This document shows, in pieces, positions 8,353 through 15,728 of a stretch of DNA of 64,000 nt. The stretch's first letter is position 1. Each line of letters opens with the position of its first letter. The position numbers and the translations under genes were made by a program. This DNA comes from Sulfuriferula multivorans (lineage in GTDB: Bacteria; Pseudomonadota; Gammaproteobacteria; Burkholderiales; Sulfuriferulaceae). A model generated the notes under the pieces. It ran no database searches. It saw nothing but the letters and a program-made list of their open reading frames with translations, and had not been told where the DNA came from. The DNA lies in the NCBI RefSeq assembly GCF_003851125.1, contig NZ_BGOW01000001.1, forward strand, positions 62,001-126,000. The letters are read 5' to 3'.

Positions 8353-8416
8353 TCCGGCTTACGCCACAAGCACTCCTGGGTTAAAATCCGGGTACCCCAT
8401 TGGAGGATAACCCGCC

Positions 8417-8992
8417 ATGTCACACGCCCAGTCCCACGTGTTTTTAAGTGAAGACGATTACCTGCGCCGGGAAGAGCAAGCCAGCGCCAAGCATGAACTG
8501 GTCAATGGCGAAATGTATGCCATGGCGGGTGCCAGCGAGCGGCACAACCGCATCACGCTCAACATCGCTTACCATCTGCGCACAGTGACGCGCGGCAAGC
8601 CCTGCCGCGCTTTCATGGCCGACATGAAGCTGCGCGTAGACGCCGGGACAACGTATTACTACCCGGACGTGATGCTGGTATGCGACCCGGGTGACGATCA
8701 CCCGATTTATAAACGCGCGCCATGCTTCATCGCTGAAGTGCTTTCACCCGCCACTGCCAGCGTGGATCTGCGCGAAAAATGGCAGGCTTACCGCACCCTG
8801 CCCGGCCTGCGCTATTACCTGTTGGTAGATGCCGAGCGCCTGTGGGCAAAGGTATTTTTCCGGCATGAGGTCGAGGGCTGGTTCGAGCAGGAACTCTCCA
8901 CCGAGGACAGCCTGGAAGTGACGTGCGGCGATCTTCATCTGGTGCTGACGCTGGACGATCTCTACGAAGACACGGGCTTGCTGATTGTTTAA
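8417..8992 (+). CDS. Uma2 family endonuclease-like protein (DUF820)
   Basis: 191 residues, matching Uma2 proteins, a PD-(D/E)xK nuclease fold common in mobile and multi-copy settings. Seen: H-E-L-V-N-G-E-M-Y-A-M near the N-terminus, the metal-site Asp in Y-Y-P-D-V-M, Glu in I-A-E-V-L-S-P, and Lys in R-E-K-W-Q-A-Y. A GGAGG ribosome site precedes it. It separates the epimerase from the WbpL-like transferase, and its 3' end overlaps that gene's TTG start by 8 bases. The cellular role of Uma2 proteins is poorly known; a passenger origin is likely. Confidence 0.88.
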   Translation: MSHAQSHVFLSEDDYLRREEQASAKHELVNGEMYAMAGASERHNRITLNIAYHLRTVTRGKPCRAFMADMKLRVDAGTTYYYPDVMLVCDPGDDHPIYKRAPCFIAEVLSPATASVDLREKWQAYRTLPGLRYYLLVDAERLWAKVFFRHEVEGWFEQELSTEDSLEVTCGDLHLVLTLDDLYEDTGLLIV

Positions 8993-9986
8993 TCCGGGCG
9001 GCGTGTGGCTGGCATTGCTGGCATTGCCGGTTAGCGCGCTCGCCGTGTGGCTATTCTCGAGAGGCCGCGCGGCGCGACTGGCGCTGGACCATCCCAATGT
9101 GCGCTCTCTGCATACCACACCCGTACCACGTACCGGTGGACTGGGCATGATCGCCGGCATCGCAGCCAGCTGGTTTGCGGCCGGCGTCCACCTACCCATT
9201 CCCTTATCCGTCGGCGCCGCGCTGCTTGCGGTCTTGTCTTTTGCCGACGACCGTCACAACCTGCCAACCAGCTTGCGCTTCCTCGCTCATGCCGCTGCCG
9301 CAACGTGGCTGGTAACCACTTTAGGTACGAATTGGAGCACATGGCTATGGCCGCTGGCGGTACTTTTCATCGTCTGGATGACCAACCTGTATAACTTCAT
9401 GGATGGCTCGGACGGTCTGGCAGGCGGCATGGCGCTGTTCGGTTTCGGGACTTACGCGCTGGCTGCCTTGCTACAAGGTCACCCCGACCTGGCTCTGGCT
9501 GGGGGTGTGATTGCGCTGGCCGCTCTGGGCTTTCTATTATTCAACTTCCCGCCCGCAAGGGTATTCATGGGTGACGCGGGATCCATTCCGCTGGGGTTTC
9601 TGGCCGCCGGACTGGGACTATTGGGCATGGTGCGCGGGAGCTGGCCAGCCTGGTTTCCCGTGCTGGTCTTCGCGCCTTTTGTGCTCGATGCCAGCATTAC
9701 CCTGGTGCGCCGCGGATTGCGGGGCGAGAAAGTATGGCACGCGCACAAGGAACATTATTATCAACGTCTGATCCGCATGGGCTGGAGTCATCGCAAAACC
9801 GCATTGGCCGAATATGTCGTCATGGGTGGCGGCAGCAGTATCGCGCTGCTCGGGTTATTTGTCCCCGCATCCATGGCAATGGGCATCGCGGCGCTGTGGG
9901 GTGCCGTACTCATTGCGCTGATGCGGCTTGTGGACAAGCGCTGGCGCGAGTTTCAGGTAAATCAAGCTGCTCATCCACCTGATTGA
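8985..9986 (+). CDS. WbpL/WecA-like undecaprenyl-phosphate sugar-1-phosphate transferase
   Basis: 333 residues, very hydrophobic with about ten predicted membrane segments, of the MraY/WecA/WbpL polyprenyl-phosphate transferase superfamily. Signature stretches: R-S-L-H-T-T-P-V-P-R-T-G-G-L-G near the N-terminus, T-N-L-Y-N-F-M-D-G-S-D-G-L-A-G-G mid-protein (catalytic Asp region), F-M-G-D-A-G-S and H-K-E-H-Y-Y-Q-R near the end. It would transfer HexNAc-1-phosphate from UDP to undecaprenyl phosphate, starting the glycan. The TTG at 8985 overlaps Uma2; GTG at 9003 is an alternative start. Followed, after a TA pair, by WbpM. Confidence 0.9.
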   Translation: MFNPGGVWLALLALPVSALAVWLFSRGRAARLALDHPNVRSLHTTPVPRTGGLGMIAGIAASWFAAGVHLPIPLSVGAALLAVLSFADDRHNLPTSLRFLAHAAAATWLVTTLGTNWSTWLWPLAVLFIVWMTNLYNFMDGSDGLAGGMALFGFGTYALAALLQGHPDLALAGGVIALAALGFLLFNFPPARVFMGDAGSIPLGFLAAGLGLLGMVRGSWPAWFPVLVFAPFVLDASITLVRRGLRGEKVWHAHKEHYYQRLIRMGWSHRKTALAEYVVMGGGSSIALLGLFVPASMAMGIAALWGAVLIALMRLVDKRWREFQVNQAAHPPD

Positions 9987-10003
9987 TTGCTGCAATGATG
10001 GAT

Positions 10004-10021
10004 TAAGACTATATTGTCTTA
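10004..10021 (+). promoter_or_regulatory. Palindromic operator upstream of AbrB/PIN pair
   Basis: A perfect inverted repeat TAAGAC (10004-10009) / GTCTTA (10016-10021) surrounds TATATT, which could itself be a -10 box. Partial half-sites recur just downstream (ACGTCTTACC). It lies 35 bases before the antitoxin ATG, which has an AGAAGGA ribosome site. Autoregulation by the antitoxin is inferred. Confidence 0.5.
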
Positions 10022-10055
10022 CTTACGTCTTACCAGATAAAAGAAGGACTGATCC

Positions 10056-10316
10056 ATGGACACCACTAAGTTATCCAGTAAAGGACAGATCATATTACCG
10101 ATGCCAATTCGCGCTGCGCACAAATGGCTACCAGGAGTCGAATTTTCGGTGGAGGATACACCTGAAGGAATATTGTTGCGCCCTTTGAAACCATTCAAGC
10201 CAACACGCCTTGAGGATGTCGTGGGCTGCGCAACTTACACGGGGCCGGCAAAAACGCTGGATGAAATGGATGCCGCCATCGCGGCCGGCGTTAAGGCCAA
10301 TCATGATCGCGATTGA
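10056..10316 (+). CDS. AbrB-family antitoxin
   Basis: 86 residues. The N-terminus T-K-L-S-S-K-G-Q-I-I-L-P is the canonical AbrB/MazE swapped-hairpin signature (xxSSKGQIxxP); the C-terminal part after residue 60 is a toxin-binding tail. It is the antitoxin for the overlapping PIN toxin (14-base overlap) and the probable repressor at the palindrome 35 bases upstream. The pair interrupts the WbpL-WbpM gene order. Confidence 0.88.
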   Translation: MDTTKLSSKGQIILPMPIRAAHKWLPGVEFSVEDTPEGILLRPLKPFKPTRLEDVVGCATYTGPAKTLDEMDAAIAAGVKANHDRD

Positions 10317-10695
10317 TACCAACGTTCTCGTCCGCCTGCTTACCGGTGATGACGCTGCGCAAACCAGGCGGGCGGCTGCTCTATTTGAGCAAGGCAATAT
10401 TTACATAGGCAAGACCGTACTCCTTGAAACCGAGTGGGTGCTGCGTTTCAGTTATGGCTTGGGCTCGCCGGCGATTATCACTGCGCTAAAAAACGTGCTC
10501 GGTCTGCCCCAAGTAACGGCTGAGGACAACCTTGCCATCGCCGATGCGCTCACCCTGTTTGAGGGCGGGATGGATTTTGGCGATGCGCTGCATCTTGCCT
10601 CCAGCAAAGAAGCGACACAGTTTGCCACTTTCGACGGACGTCTGAAAAAGCGTGCGGATCAAAATGCGCCAAATCATCATGTTGTCCTGTTGTAG
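10303..10695 (+). CDS. vapC: PIN-domain ribonuclease toxin (VapC family)
   Basis: 130 residues from the ATG at 10303, inside the end of the antitoxin gene; no upstream in-frame start fits the family N-terminus. It begins M-I-A-I-D-T-N-V-L-V-R, with later acids in L-E-T-E-W, M-D-F-G-D-A-L-H and T-F-D-G-R-L, the usual PIN acidic set. Expected activity is Mg2+-dependent RNA cleavage. Intact by length and motifs. Confidence 0.88.
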   Translation: MIAIDTNVLVRLLTGDDAAQTRRAAALFEQGNIYIGKTVLLETEWVLRFSYGLGSPAIITALKNVLGLPQVTAEDNLAIADALTLFEGGMDFGDALHLASSKEATQFATFDGRLKKRADQNAPNHHVVLL

Positions 10696-10753
10696 CGCTA
10701 TGAAAATCGTGACTCTGTGCAAGCCCCAAGTTACGCGGCCTTCCTGAACTCCA

Positions 10754-12586
10754 ATGACATCCCTTCCCCGCTTTAATTCCCGTACCGCTCTCGCCTTCCT
10801 GCACGACCTCAGTGCCGCTGCGGCCGCTTGGCTGATTGCCTACTGGCTGCGCTTTAACCTCGCCATTCCGCCGGAATTCTGGACCAGTGCACTGGCTACA
10901 CTGGTCTGGGTAGTGCCGCTGCAGGCGCTCGCATTCTGGTTTTTTGGCCTGTACCGCGGCATCTGGCGCTTTGCCAGTCTGACAGACCTGCGCCGCATCT
11001 TGATGGCTGTGGGTGTCGCCGCGCTGCTGGTGCCGCTCGGCCTGTTGATGTTCCGCATCCATGCCGTGGTACCGCGCTCGGTGTTGCTGCTCGACCCGCT
11101 GCTGCTGGTGTTGTTCATGGGCGGCAGCCGCCTTCTGTACCGAGCCTGGAAAGAACATCGCTTTTCCAGTCTGCTGCAGACGGAGCGCGAACCCCTGCTG
11201 GTAATAGGTGCTGGCAGTGCGGCAGCGTCGCTGGTACGCGAACTCTCGCAAAGCAAGGAATGGCGCGTAGTCGGTTTGCTGGATAACAGCGCCACCAAGC
11301 TGGGGCGCGATATCCATGGTGTAGCAATACTGGGCACGCTGGACAGCCTGCCTGTCCACGCCAGCCGGATGGGTATAAAACACGCAGTCATCGCCATGCC
11401 TTCTGCGCCGCATTCTGTGCGCCGCCACGCTGCCCAGCTGTGTAACGAAGCCGGCGTCACGGCGCTCACCGTACCCGCTTTTGAAGACCTGGTAAGCGGC
11501 AAAGTAACCGTCTCAAGCCTGCGCAAGATCGAGCTGGACGACTTGCTCGGGCGCGACCCGGTGCAGCTCGACGACGCCGGATTGCATGGCCTGCTGTGGG
11601 ATCAAGTCGTCATGGTAAGCGGCGCGGGCGGGTCGATCGGCTCGGAACTCGCACGGCAGATTGCGCGTTACCAGCCCCGGCTATTGATCCTGTTCGAGCT
11701 GAGCGAGTTCGCCCTGTATCAGATCGAGCAGGAATTCAGCAGTCGTTTCGCCAGCCTGCCCATCCTGTGCATCATCGGCGACGTTAAAAACCGCGCCGTG
11801 CTCGACGACCTGATGCTGCGTCATCGCCCCGCCGTGGTGTTCCACGCCGCCGCCTACAAGCATGTGCCGCTGATGGAACAGCAAAACGCCTGGCAGGCGC
11901 TACAGAACAATGTGCTCGGCACCTATACCCTGGCCAGCGCCGCACAGGCGCACGGCGTCGCCAAATTCGTGCTGATTTCCACCGACAAGGCGGTCAACCC
12001 GACCAACGTGATGGGCACCAGCAAACGCAGCGCGGAAATGGTATGCCAGAGCCTGCAGCAAGCCGCCGGCACGCGCTTTATCGCAGTGCGTTTCGGCAAC
12101 GTGCTGGGCAGCTCGGGCAGCGTGATTCCGAAGTTCCAGGAACAGATTGCCAAGGGCGGGCCGATTACCGTTACCCATCCCGACATCACGCGCTACTTCA
12201 TGTCCATCCCGGAAGCCTGCCAACTGGTACTGCAGGCCGGATTGATGGGCACAGGCGGCGAGATTTTCGTGCTCGACATGGGCGAGCCGGTCAAAATCGC
12301 CGACCTCGCGCGCGACATGATCCGCCTCTCCGGCTATACCGAGCAGGAAATCAAAATCGTCTATTCGGGCCTGCGCCCCGGCGAAAAACTGTTCGAGGAA
12401 CTGCTCGCCGACGACGAACACACCCTGCCCACTCCTCACCCCAAGCTGCGCATCGCTCAGGCGCGCGATGTGGATGCCGAATGGCTAACGGCGGCGCTGC
12501 ATTGGCTGATGCAGGGTGGCGTGGTGGCGGAAGCGGAAGTGAAGCAGAAACTGCGCGAATGGGTGCCGGAGTACACGCCGAAATAA
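10754..12586 (+). CDS. WbpM/CapD-like membrane UDP-HexNAc 4,6-dehydratase
   Basis: 610 residues. Four predicted membrane helices occupy about residues 12-115, then a first Rossmann-like domain (V-I-G-A-G-S-A-A-A-S, about 152-161) and the catalytic SDR domain starting V-S-G-A-G-G-S-I-G-S near 284. The active-site stretch I-S-T-D-K-A-V-N-P-T-N-V-M-G-T-S-K (about 405-421) carries Met where ordinary SDRs have Tyr, the Ser-Met-Lys arrangement known for WbpM-type enzymes. It makes a UDP-4-keto-6-deoxy-HexNAc, the precursor that the upstream SDR (7369-8352) would reduce or epimerise. Last gene of the + strand glycan operon. Confidence 0.93.
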   Translation: MTSLPRFNSRTALAFLHDLSAAAAAWLIAYWLRFNLAIPPEFWTSALATLVWVVPLQALAFWFFGLYRGIWRFASLTDLRRILMAVGVAALLVPLGLLMFRIHAVVPRSVLLLDPLLLVLFMGGSRLLYRAWKEHRFSSLLQTEREPLLVIGAGSAAASLVRELSQSKEWRVVGLLDNSATKLGRDIHGVAILGTLDSLPVHASRMGIKHAVIAMPSAPHSVRRHAAQLCNEAGVTALTVPAFEDLVSGKVTVSSLRKIELDDLLGRDPVQLDDAGLHGLLWDQVVMVSGAGGSIGSELARQIARYQPRLLILFELSEFALYQIEQEFSSRFASLPILCIIGDVKNRAVLDDLMLRHRPAVVFHAAAYKHVPLMEQQNAWQALQNNVLGTYTLASAAQAHGVAKFVLISTDKAVNPTNVMGTSKRSAEMVCQSLQQAAGTRFIAVRFGNVLGSSGSVIPKFQEQIAKGGPITVTHPDITRYFMSIPEACQLVLQAGLMGTGGEIFVLDMGEPVKIADLARDMIRLSGYTEQEIKIVYSGLRPGEKLFEELLADDEHTLPTPHPKLRIAQARDVDAEWLTAALHWLMQGGVVAEAEVKQKLREWVPEYTPK

Positions 12587-12638
12587 GTTGATGACAGAAA
12601 AGATATACGGGCCTGATTAAAAATAAGGGTACCGCTGA

Positions 12639-12860
12639 ACATGGCTGCCCCCCCCGGCTCACCCCGTCGAAGTCAAGCGCATCACGAGCTTTTTTCGACA
12701 ACGCCTCGCTGTGCTCGATGACCCGCGCACCACAGGCAAGGCGCTCACCATCCTGCGTCTCGGCGCATACAGGCGCTACCGCATCGGCGGCTATCGAATC
12801 ATCTGCGACATACTGGACGGCGCGCTTTGCGTGATCGAGACCAGCAACCGGAGCAACTAA
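12639..12860 (+). pseudogene. RelE/ParE-type toxin remnant, N-terminus lost
   Basis: The frame opened after the TGA at 12636 runs without ATG to TAA at 12858. It reads E-V-K-R-I-T-S-F-F-R-Q-R-L, D-D-P-R-T-T-G-K-A-L, then A-Y-R-R-Y-R-I-G-G-Y-R-I-I-C-D-I, an almost complete RelE core (helix, L-x-D-P-R-x-x-G-K-x-L, YR(V/I)GxYRII). The first strand, a start codon, any antitoxin and the usual C-terminal G-H-R-x-x-x-Y are missing (it ends E-T-S-N-R-S-N). Read as a decayed toxin. Confidence 0.75.
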
Positions 12861-12916
12861 TCGGTAAGCACCAAACATGCTGGGCGAGGTGGGTGAGCGA
12901 GATTCAATTCATTAAG

Positions 12917-12954
12917 TTGACAACCATCCCAAAATAAATATACTTACTAAGTAA
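12917..12954 (+). promoter_or_regulatory. mazEF promoter and operator
   Basis: Near-consensus sigma70 promoter: TTGACA (12917-12922), 16-base spacer, TATACT (12939-12944). Abutting the -10 is TTACT-A-AGTAA (12944-12954), a perfect small palindrome suited to MazE/MazF repression. An AGGTGA ribosome site (12963-12968) decides the mazE start at 12974. Confidence 0.65.
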
Positions 12955-12973
12955 TTACATTTAGGTGATCGAT

Positions 12974-13222
12974 ATGGAAGCGAAACTAGTAAAAATCGGC
13001 AACTCGAAAGGTGTGCGTTTACCCAAAGCCATGCTCATCCAGACGGGCATGACTGAGCGTATCGAGATTGAGGCGCGTGGGCATAACATTATCCTCAAGC
13101 CAGTCAAAGAGCCACGCAGCGGATGGGAAGCGAGCTTTGCCAAAGGTGGCTGTGATCTGACCGAAGAAGACCATGCATGGCTGGATGCTGATCTTGTCAC
13201 TAGCGATAGTGATAGCTGGTGA
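12974..13222 (+). CDS. mazE: MazE-like antitoxin
   Basis: 82 residues from the ATG at 12974, chosen over the GTG at 12965 because AGGTGA lies 5 bases before the ATG. A-K-L-V-K-I-G-N-S-K-G-V-R-L-P-K is the typical MazE DNA-binding N-terminus; the acidic C-terminus (L-T-E-E-D-H-A-W-L-D-A-D) is the MazF-binding tail. The stop overlaps the mazF start (GTGA). It should neutralise MazF and repress the promoter just upstream. Confidence 0.88.
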   Translation: MEAKLVKIGNSKGVRLPKAMLIQTGMTERIEIEARGHNIILKPVKEPRSGWEASFAKGGCDLTEEDHAWLDADLVTSDSDSW

Positions 13223-13527
13223 AGCGCGGTGAAGTCTATTGGGTCAATCTCGACCCGACGGTGGGCAGCGAAGCGAAAAAACGCCGTCCCGCCGTTATTT
13301 TGTCGCCGGATGAAATGAACCGCAGTCTGCCGGTGGTAATTGTGGCGCCGATTACCAGCAGCAAAAAGTCATGGCCAACTAGAGCAGATGTCACGTTAAG
13401 CGGCAAAGCGGGGCAGATCATGCTGGATCAGATTCGCACCGTGGACAAATCCAGACTGATGAAGCGCATTGCCGAAGTTGAAATTGTTGAAGCACTGGAC
13501 GCATTACAAATCACGTTTTCTCCATAG
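13219..13527 (+). CDS. mazF: MazF endoribonuclease toxin
   Basis: 102 residues, GTG start overlapping mazE. It begins M-K-R-G-E-V-Y-W-V-N-L-D-P, then R-R-P-A-V-I-L-S, V-A-P-I-T-S and G-Q-I-M-L-D-Q-I-R-T-V-D-K, all conserved in MazF/PemK mRNA interferases. Full length for the family and presumably active. Its last 17 bases overlap the end of the convergent truncated ATPase ORF. Confidence 0.9.
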   Translation: MKRGEVYWVNLDPTVGSEAKKRRPAVILSPDEMNRSLPVVIVAPITSSKKSWPTRADVTLSGKAGQIMLDQIRTVDKSRLMKRIAEVEIVEALDALQITFSP

Positions 13528-14053
13528 CCGGAGCAATCCTGAATGGTGCACGCCAGCGATCGGCCTGCACTGAGTCACTCGCCAGGCACGGCTCCGGAAA
13601 GCCGCCTCTTTCCAGCAAATGATCCAAAGCATCGGCGGGATCCACATGCTGCTGTTCACACCACTCGCGCACCGAAAACGGATGCAGGCGGAAAGCAAAA
13701 TAACGACCCGCCAGCGAATCGCCCCCTTGGCGAAATGTTTCCATGTGCGCACTACCCGTCACCAACAATGCCTGCTCGGGCGAACGCCCGTCCACCACCC
13801 CCTTCAGCCAGCCCTTCCAGTCGTGCATTTTGCGAATCTCATCCATGACGAGTAGCTTGGCGCGTGGATTCCATGACTGGCGCTGCAACACACCCCGGTC
13901 CGGCAACACATCCCAGTTGAGGTATTGAGCATTCCCGAACAACTGCATCAACTGACGAGCAAGCGTAGTTTTCCCCACCTGCCGCGGTCCAGTCAACACT
14001 ACCATCTTGGCGGTCAAATCTTTCAATACCAACTCTTCAAGGTAGCGTTTCAT
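13511..14053 (-). pseudogene. AAA-14/DUF4143 ATPase, C-terminal half lost
   Basis: 180 residues. Walker A G-P-R-Q-V-G-K-T-T (22-30), Walker B L-L-V-M-D-E-I-R-K, then sensor region L-V-T-G-S-A-H-M and F-S-V-R-E-W, matching the AAA_14 domain of proteins usually near 400 residues that end in a DUF4143 domain. Homology stops around A-D-R-W-R-A (about base 13545); the last 11 codons run into sequence next to mazF. Arrival of mazEF probably removed the C-terminal half. The ATP-binding part may still be made. Confidence 0.75.
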
Positions 14054-14150
14054 TGACTAAGCGCACAACAAATGCAAAAAAGTCGCAAATAAAATACGAA
14101 TTCGATGTCATTCCAACGATCGATAAGAACGAGAATAATTTGATGGATGT

Positions 14151-14202
14151 AGGAGCGGCTTTAGCCGCGATGTATTTGAGTTTCGTGGCTAAAGCCGCTC
14201 CT
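14151..14202. repeat. REPIN-like paired palindromic element
   Basis: Two inverted 16-base arms, AGGAGCGGCTTTAGCC (14151-14166) and its exact reverse complement (14187-14202), flank a 20-base spacer. Each arm contains its own GGCTTTAGCC-type palindrome. GTAGGAGCGGCTTTAGCCGCG-type units are recognised as REP sequences in several proteobacteria; two in inverted order form a REPIN, moved by RAYT transposases. No RAYT gene was seen in the window. Confidence 0.8.
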
Positions 14203-14295
14203 GCAATTAATGCCGGGGAACGAGTGCAGCTTTTATAAAGAGGTACCGTATTACGCGATAAATATCAACCCGGCATATCCAAAGTCGCCGCTGGA

Positions 14296-14667
14296 TCAAT
14301 GAGTCATGTTCACGCACAACCCAAGCCGGACACTCTCTGCCAACAACCGCTTGTCACGCGTCCATAGCCACGCGCCGGGAGAAAGCCGCGCAGCCGCCAG
14401 CAAGTGTGCATCGATATAACCAATTCCTCTGCCGAAGAGCGCATGGTTTTCGATGAAATGCAATACTTCCTCATCCGAGGCGACGGTGGCCTGCGGCAGG
14501 TTTTGCAAGGTAGTTAGCACGATATTGCGATTCTGTAAGCTACCCAAGGCCAGCTCACCAATGACAAACCGGTGAGTCAGGACCTGACCTGTGTTCAGAA
14601 GCCTCGTCAATTCCACATCACCATGCCGTAAATGGTCTATCCAGACCGAGGTATCGACCAGAATCAT
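14296..14667 (-). CDS. vapC: VapC-like PIN-domain toxin
   Basis: 123 residues. M-I-L-V-D-T-S-V-W-I-D-H-L-R at the start, Glu in I-G-E-L-A-L-G, Asp in G-Y-I-D-A-H-L-L and Asp in T-R-D-K-R-L: a complete PIN acidic set. It overlaps its antitoxin by four bases (ATGA). Expected to be an Mg2+-dependent ribonuclease. Intact. Confidence 0.9.
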   Translation of the reverse strand: MILVDTSVWIDHLRHGDVELTRLLNTGQVLTHRFVIGELALGSLQNRNIVLTTLQNLPQATVASDEEVLHFIENHALFGRGIGYIDAHLLAAARLSPGAWLWTRDKRLLAESVRLGLCVNMTH

Positions 14668-14861
14668 GCCGGTTCAGACTGGCGCCGTGGCACATAATCA
14701 AGCAAAGGTTCTGATCCACCGAGCAATGCCAATCGTTTGGCACTCTCGCGCTGGATCAATGCCTTGAGAGCTTCGCGAACCAAGGCAGTCTTTTCCATAG
14801 GGCCGGCCAATGCCTGGGCTTTTTCCATCAAGTCGTCATCAAGTGCAAGGGTAGTACGCAT
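14664..14861 (-). CDS. vapB: VapB-like ribbon-helix-helix antitoxin
   Basis: 65 residues from the ATG at 14861 (M-R-T-T-L-A-L-D-D-D-L), the usual start of the type II VapB family with a leading DNA-binding strand; a second ATG two codons upstream (14867) is nearly as good, with GGAG just before it. Helices K-T-A-L-V-R-E-A-L-K-A-L follow, and the tail after residue 45 binds VapC. It differs from the AbrB-type antitoxins elsewhere in the window. Confidence 0.85.
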   Translation of the reverse strand: MRTTLALDDDLMEKAQALAGPMEKTALVREALKALIQRESAKRLALLGGSEPLLDYVPRRQSEPA

Positions 14862-14889
14862 GATCATTATCTCCGTTAATGATGCATAC

Positions 14890-14918
14890 TTTATAACATC
14901 GAATGATGCTGCAATCAA
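14890..14918 (-). promoter_or_regulatory. Likely promoter of the 14.3-14.9 kb vapBC pair
   Basis: On the minus strand TTGATT (14918-14913) and TATAAA (14895-14890) are separated by 17 bases and sit about 30 bases before the antitoxin start. Called by eye only. Confidence 0.4.
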
Positions 14919-14990
14919 TGCATGCCATGGATCCTAACTGCATCACACAACACCTCAGTTCCTATCAGCACAAAGCATTGCGCTGGCGCT

Positions 14991-15728
14991 TCATTTGGCA
15001 ACAGGCAGCCTGAATAAATACTTACGGAAATAGCGCGTCATGCTCTGCAAATGCCAGCGCATGTGGCGTAAATCCCGACGGCTGGCGCGTTGCGCATTAT
15101 GTACAACCGTCACCTGCGGGCAGGCAACAACCCGGCGATGGGCTTTCCACAAACGTGCGCAAATATCCACATCTTCATAATAAAGAAAATACTTTTCGTC
15201 GAAACCGTGGATAGCTTTGAAATCCGCTGATCGAAACAGCATAAACATGCCCCCCACCCAGTCGGCGGCAAAAGGTTCTGCGCCGGGCCTGCTTCGATAG
15301 CTCCCGTCCGTCAGTCCAAATGCTTTTGCTGCCAGGCTACGGGGGTGCGGAAAGTGCCGAACACTATCTTCGACCACTCCCTCAGCGTTCACTGAAATCG
15401 GCGCCGCCGCGCCCGCATTGGTCTTTTTCAGCACAGACAGCAACACCGGGAAAGGATTCGTAAGCAACCTGATATCCGGATTAAGCACACAGAAATAATG
15501 CGTTTGGCAATGGCGGAAAGCCGCATTGTGATTCGCACCAAAGCCTTTTGGAACGAGGTTATTTACGTTGACCACCTTGCTGGCCAGCGTTTCCGGTATG
15601 GCAACCGCTGCCTCGTGCATGTTGTGCGTCAGCACGATACGTGTTACCTCGGGGCATTGCGTGAGATCGCGCAGCAATTGCGCCACCATTGCAGCGTGAC
15701 CATGAGTAACGATAGACACGGTAATCAT
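14991..15728 (-). CDS. Glycosyltransferase family 2 (rhamnosyltransferase-like)
   Basis: 245 residues. GT-A fold start I-T-V-S-I-V-T-H-G-H, then F-G-A-N-H-N-A-A-F and the divalent-metal N-P-D motif in C-V-L-N-P-D-I-R-L. The later F-D-E-K-Y-F-L-Y-Y-E-D-V-D-I-C-A-R-L is the acceptor-side motif of WbbL-type rhamnosyltransferases. It uses a nucleotide sugar to extend a lipid-linked glycan on the cytoplasmic side. Last gene of the coupled run that begins at 21733, overlapping the previous GT2 by four bases. Confidence 0.88.
   Translation of the reverse strand: MITVSIVTHGHAAMVAQLLRDLTQCPEVTRIVLTHNMHEAAVAIPETLASKVVNVNNLVPKGFGANHNAAFRHCQTHYFCVLNPDIRLLTNPFPVLLSVLKKTNAGAAAPISVNAEGVVEDSVRHFPHPRSLAAKAFGLTDGSYRSRPGAEPFAADWVGGMFMLFRSADFKAIHGFDEKYFLYYEDVDICARLWKAHRRVVACPQVTVVHNAQRASRRDLRHMRWHLQSMTRYFRKYLFRLPVAK

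Noticed and set aside
14053-14238. 61-codon + strand ORF
   Set aside because: Its second half is the REPIN-like palindrome and no ribosome site or family match is seen.
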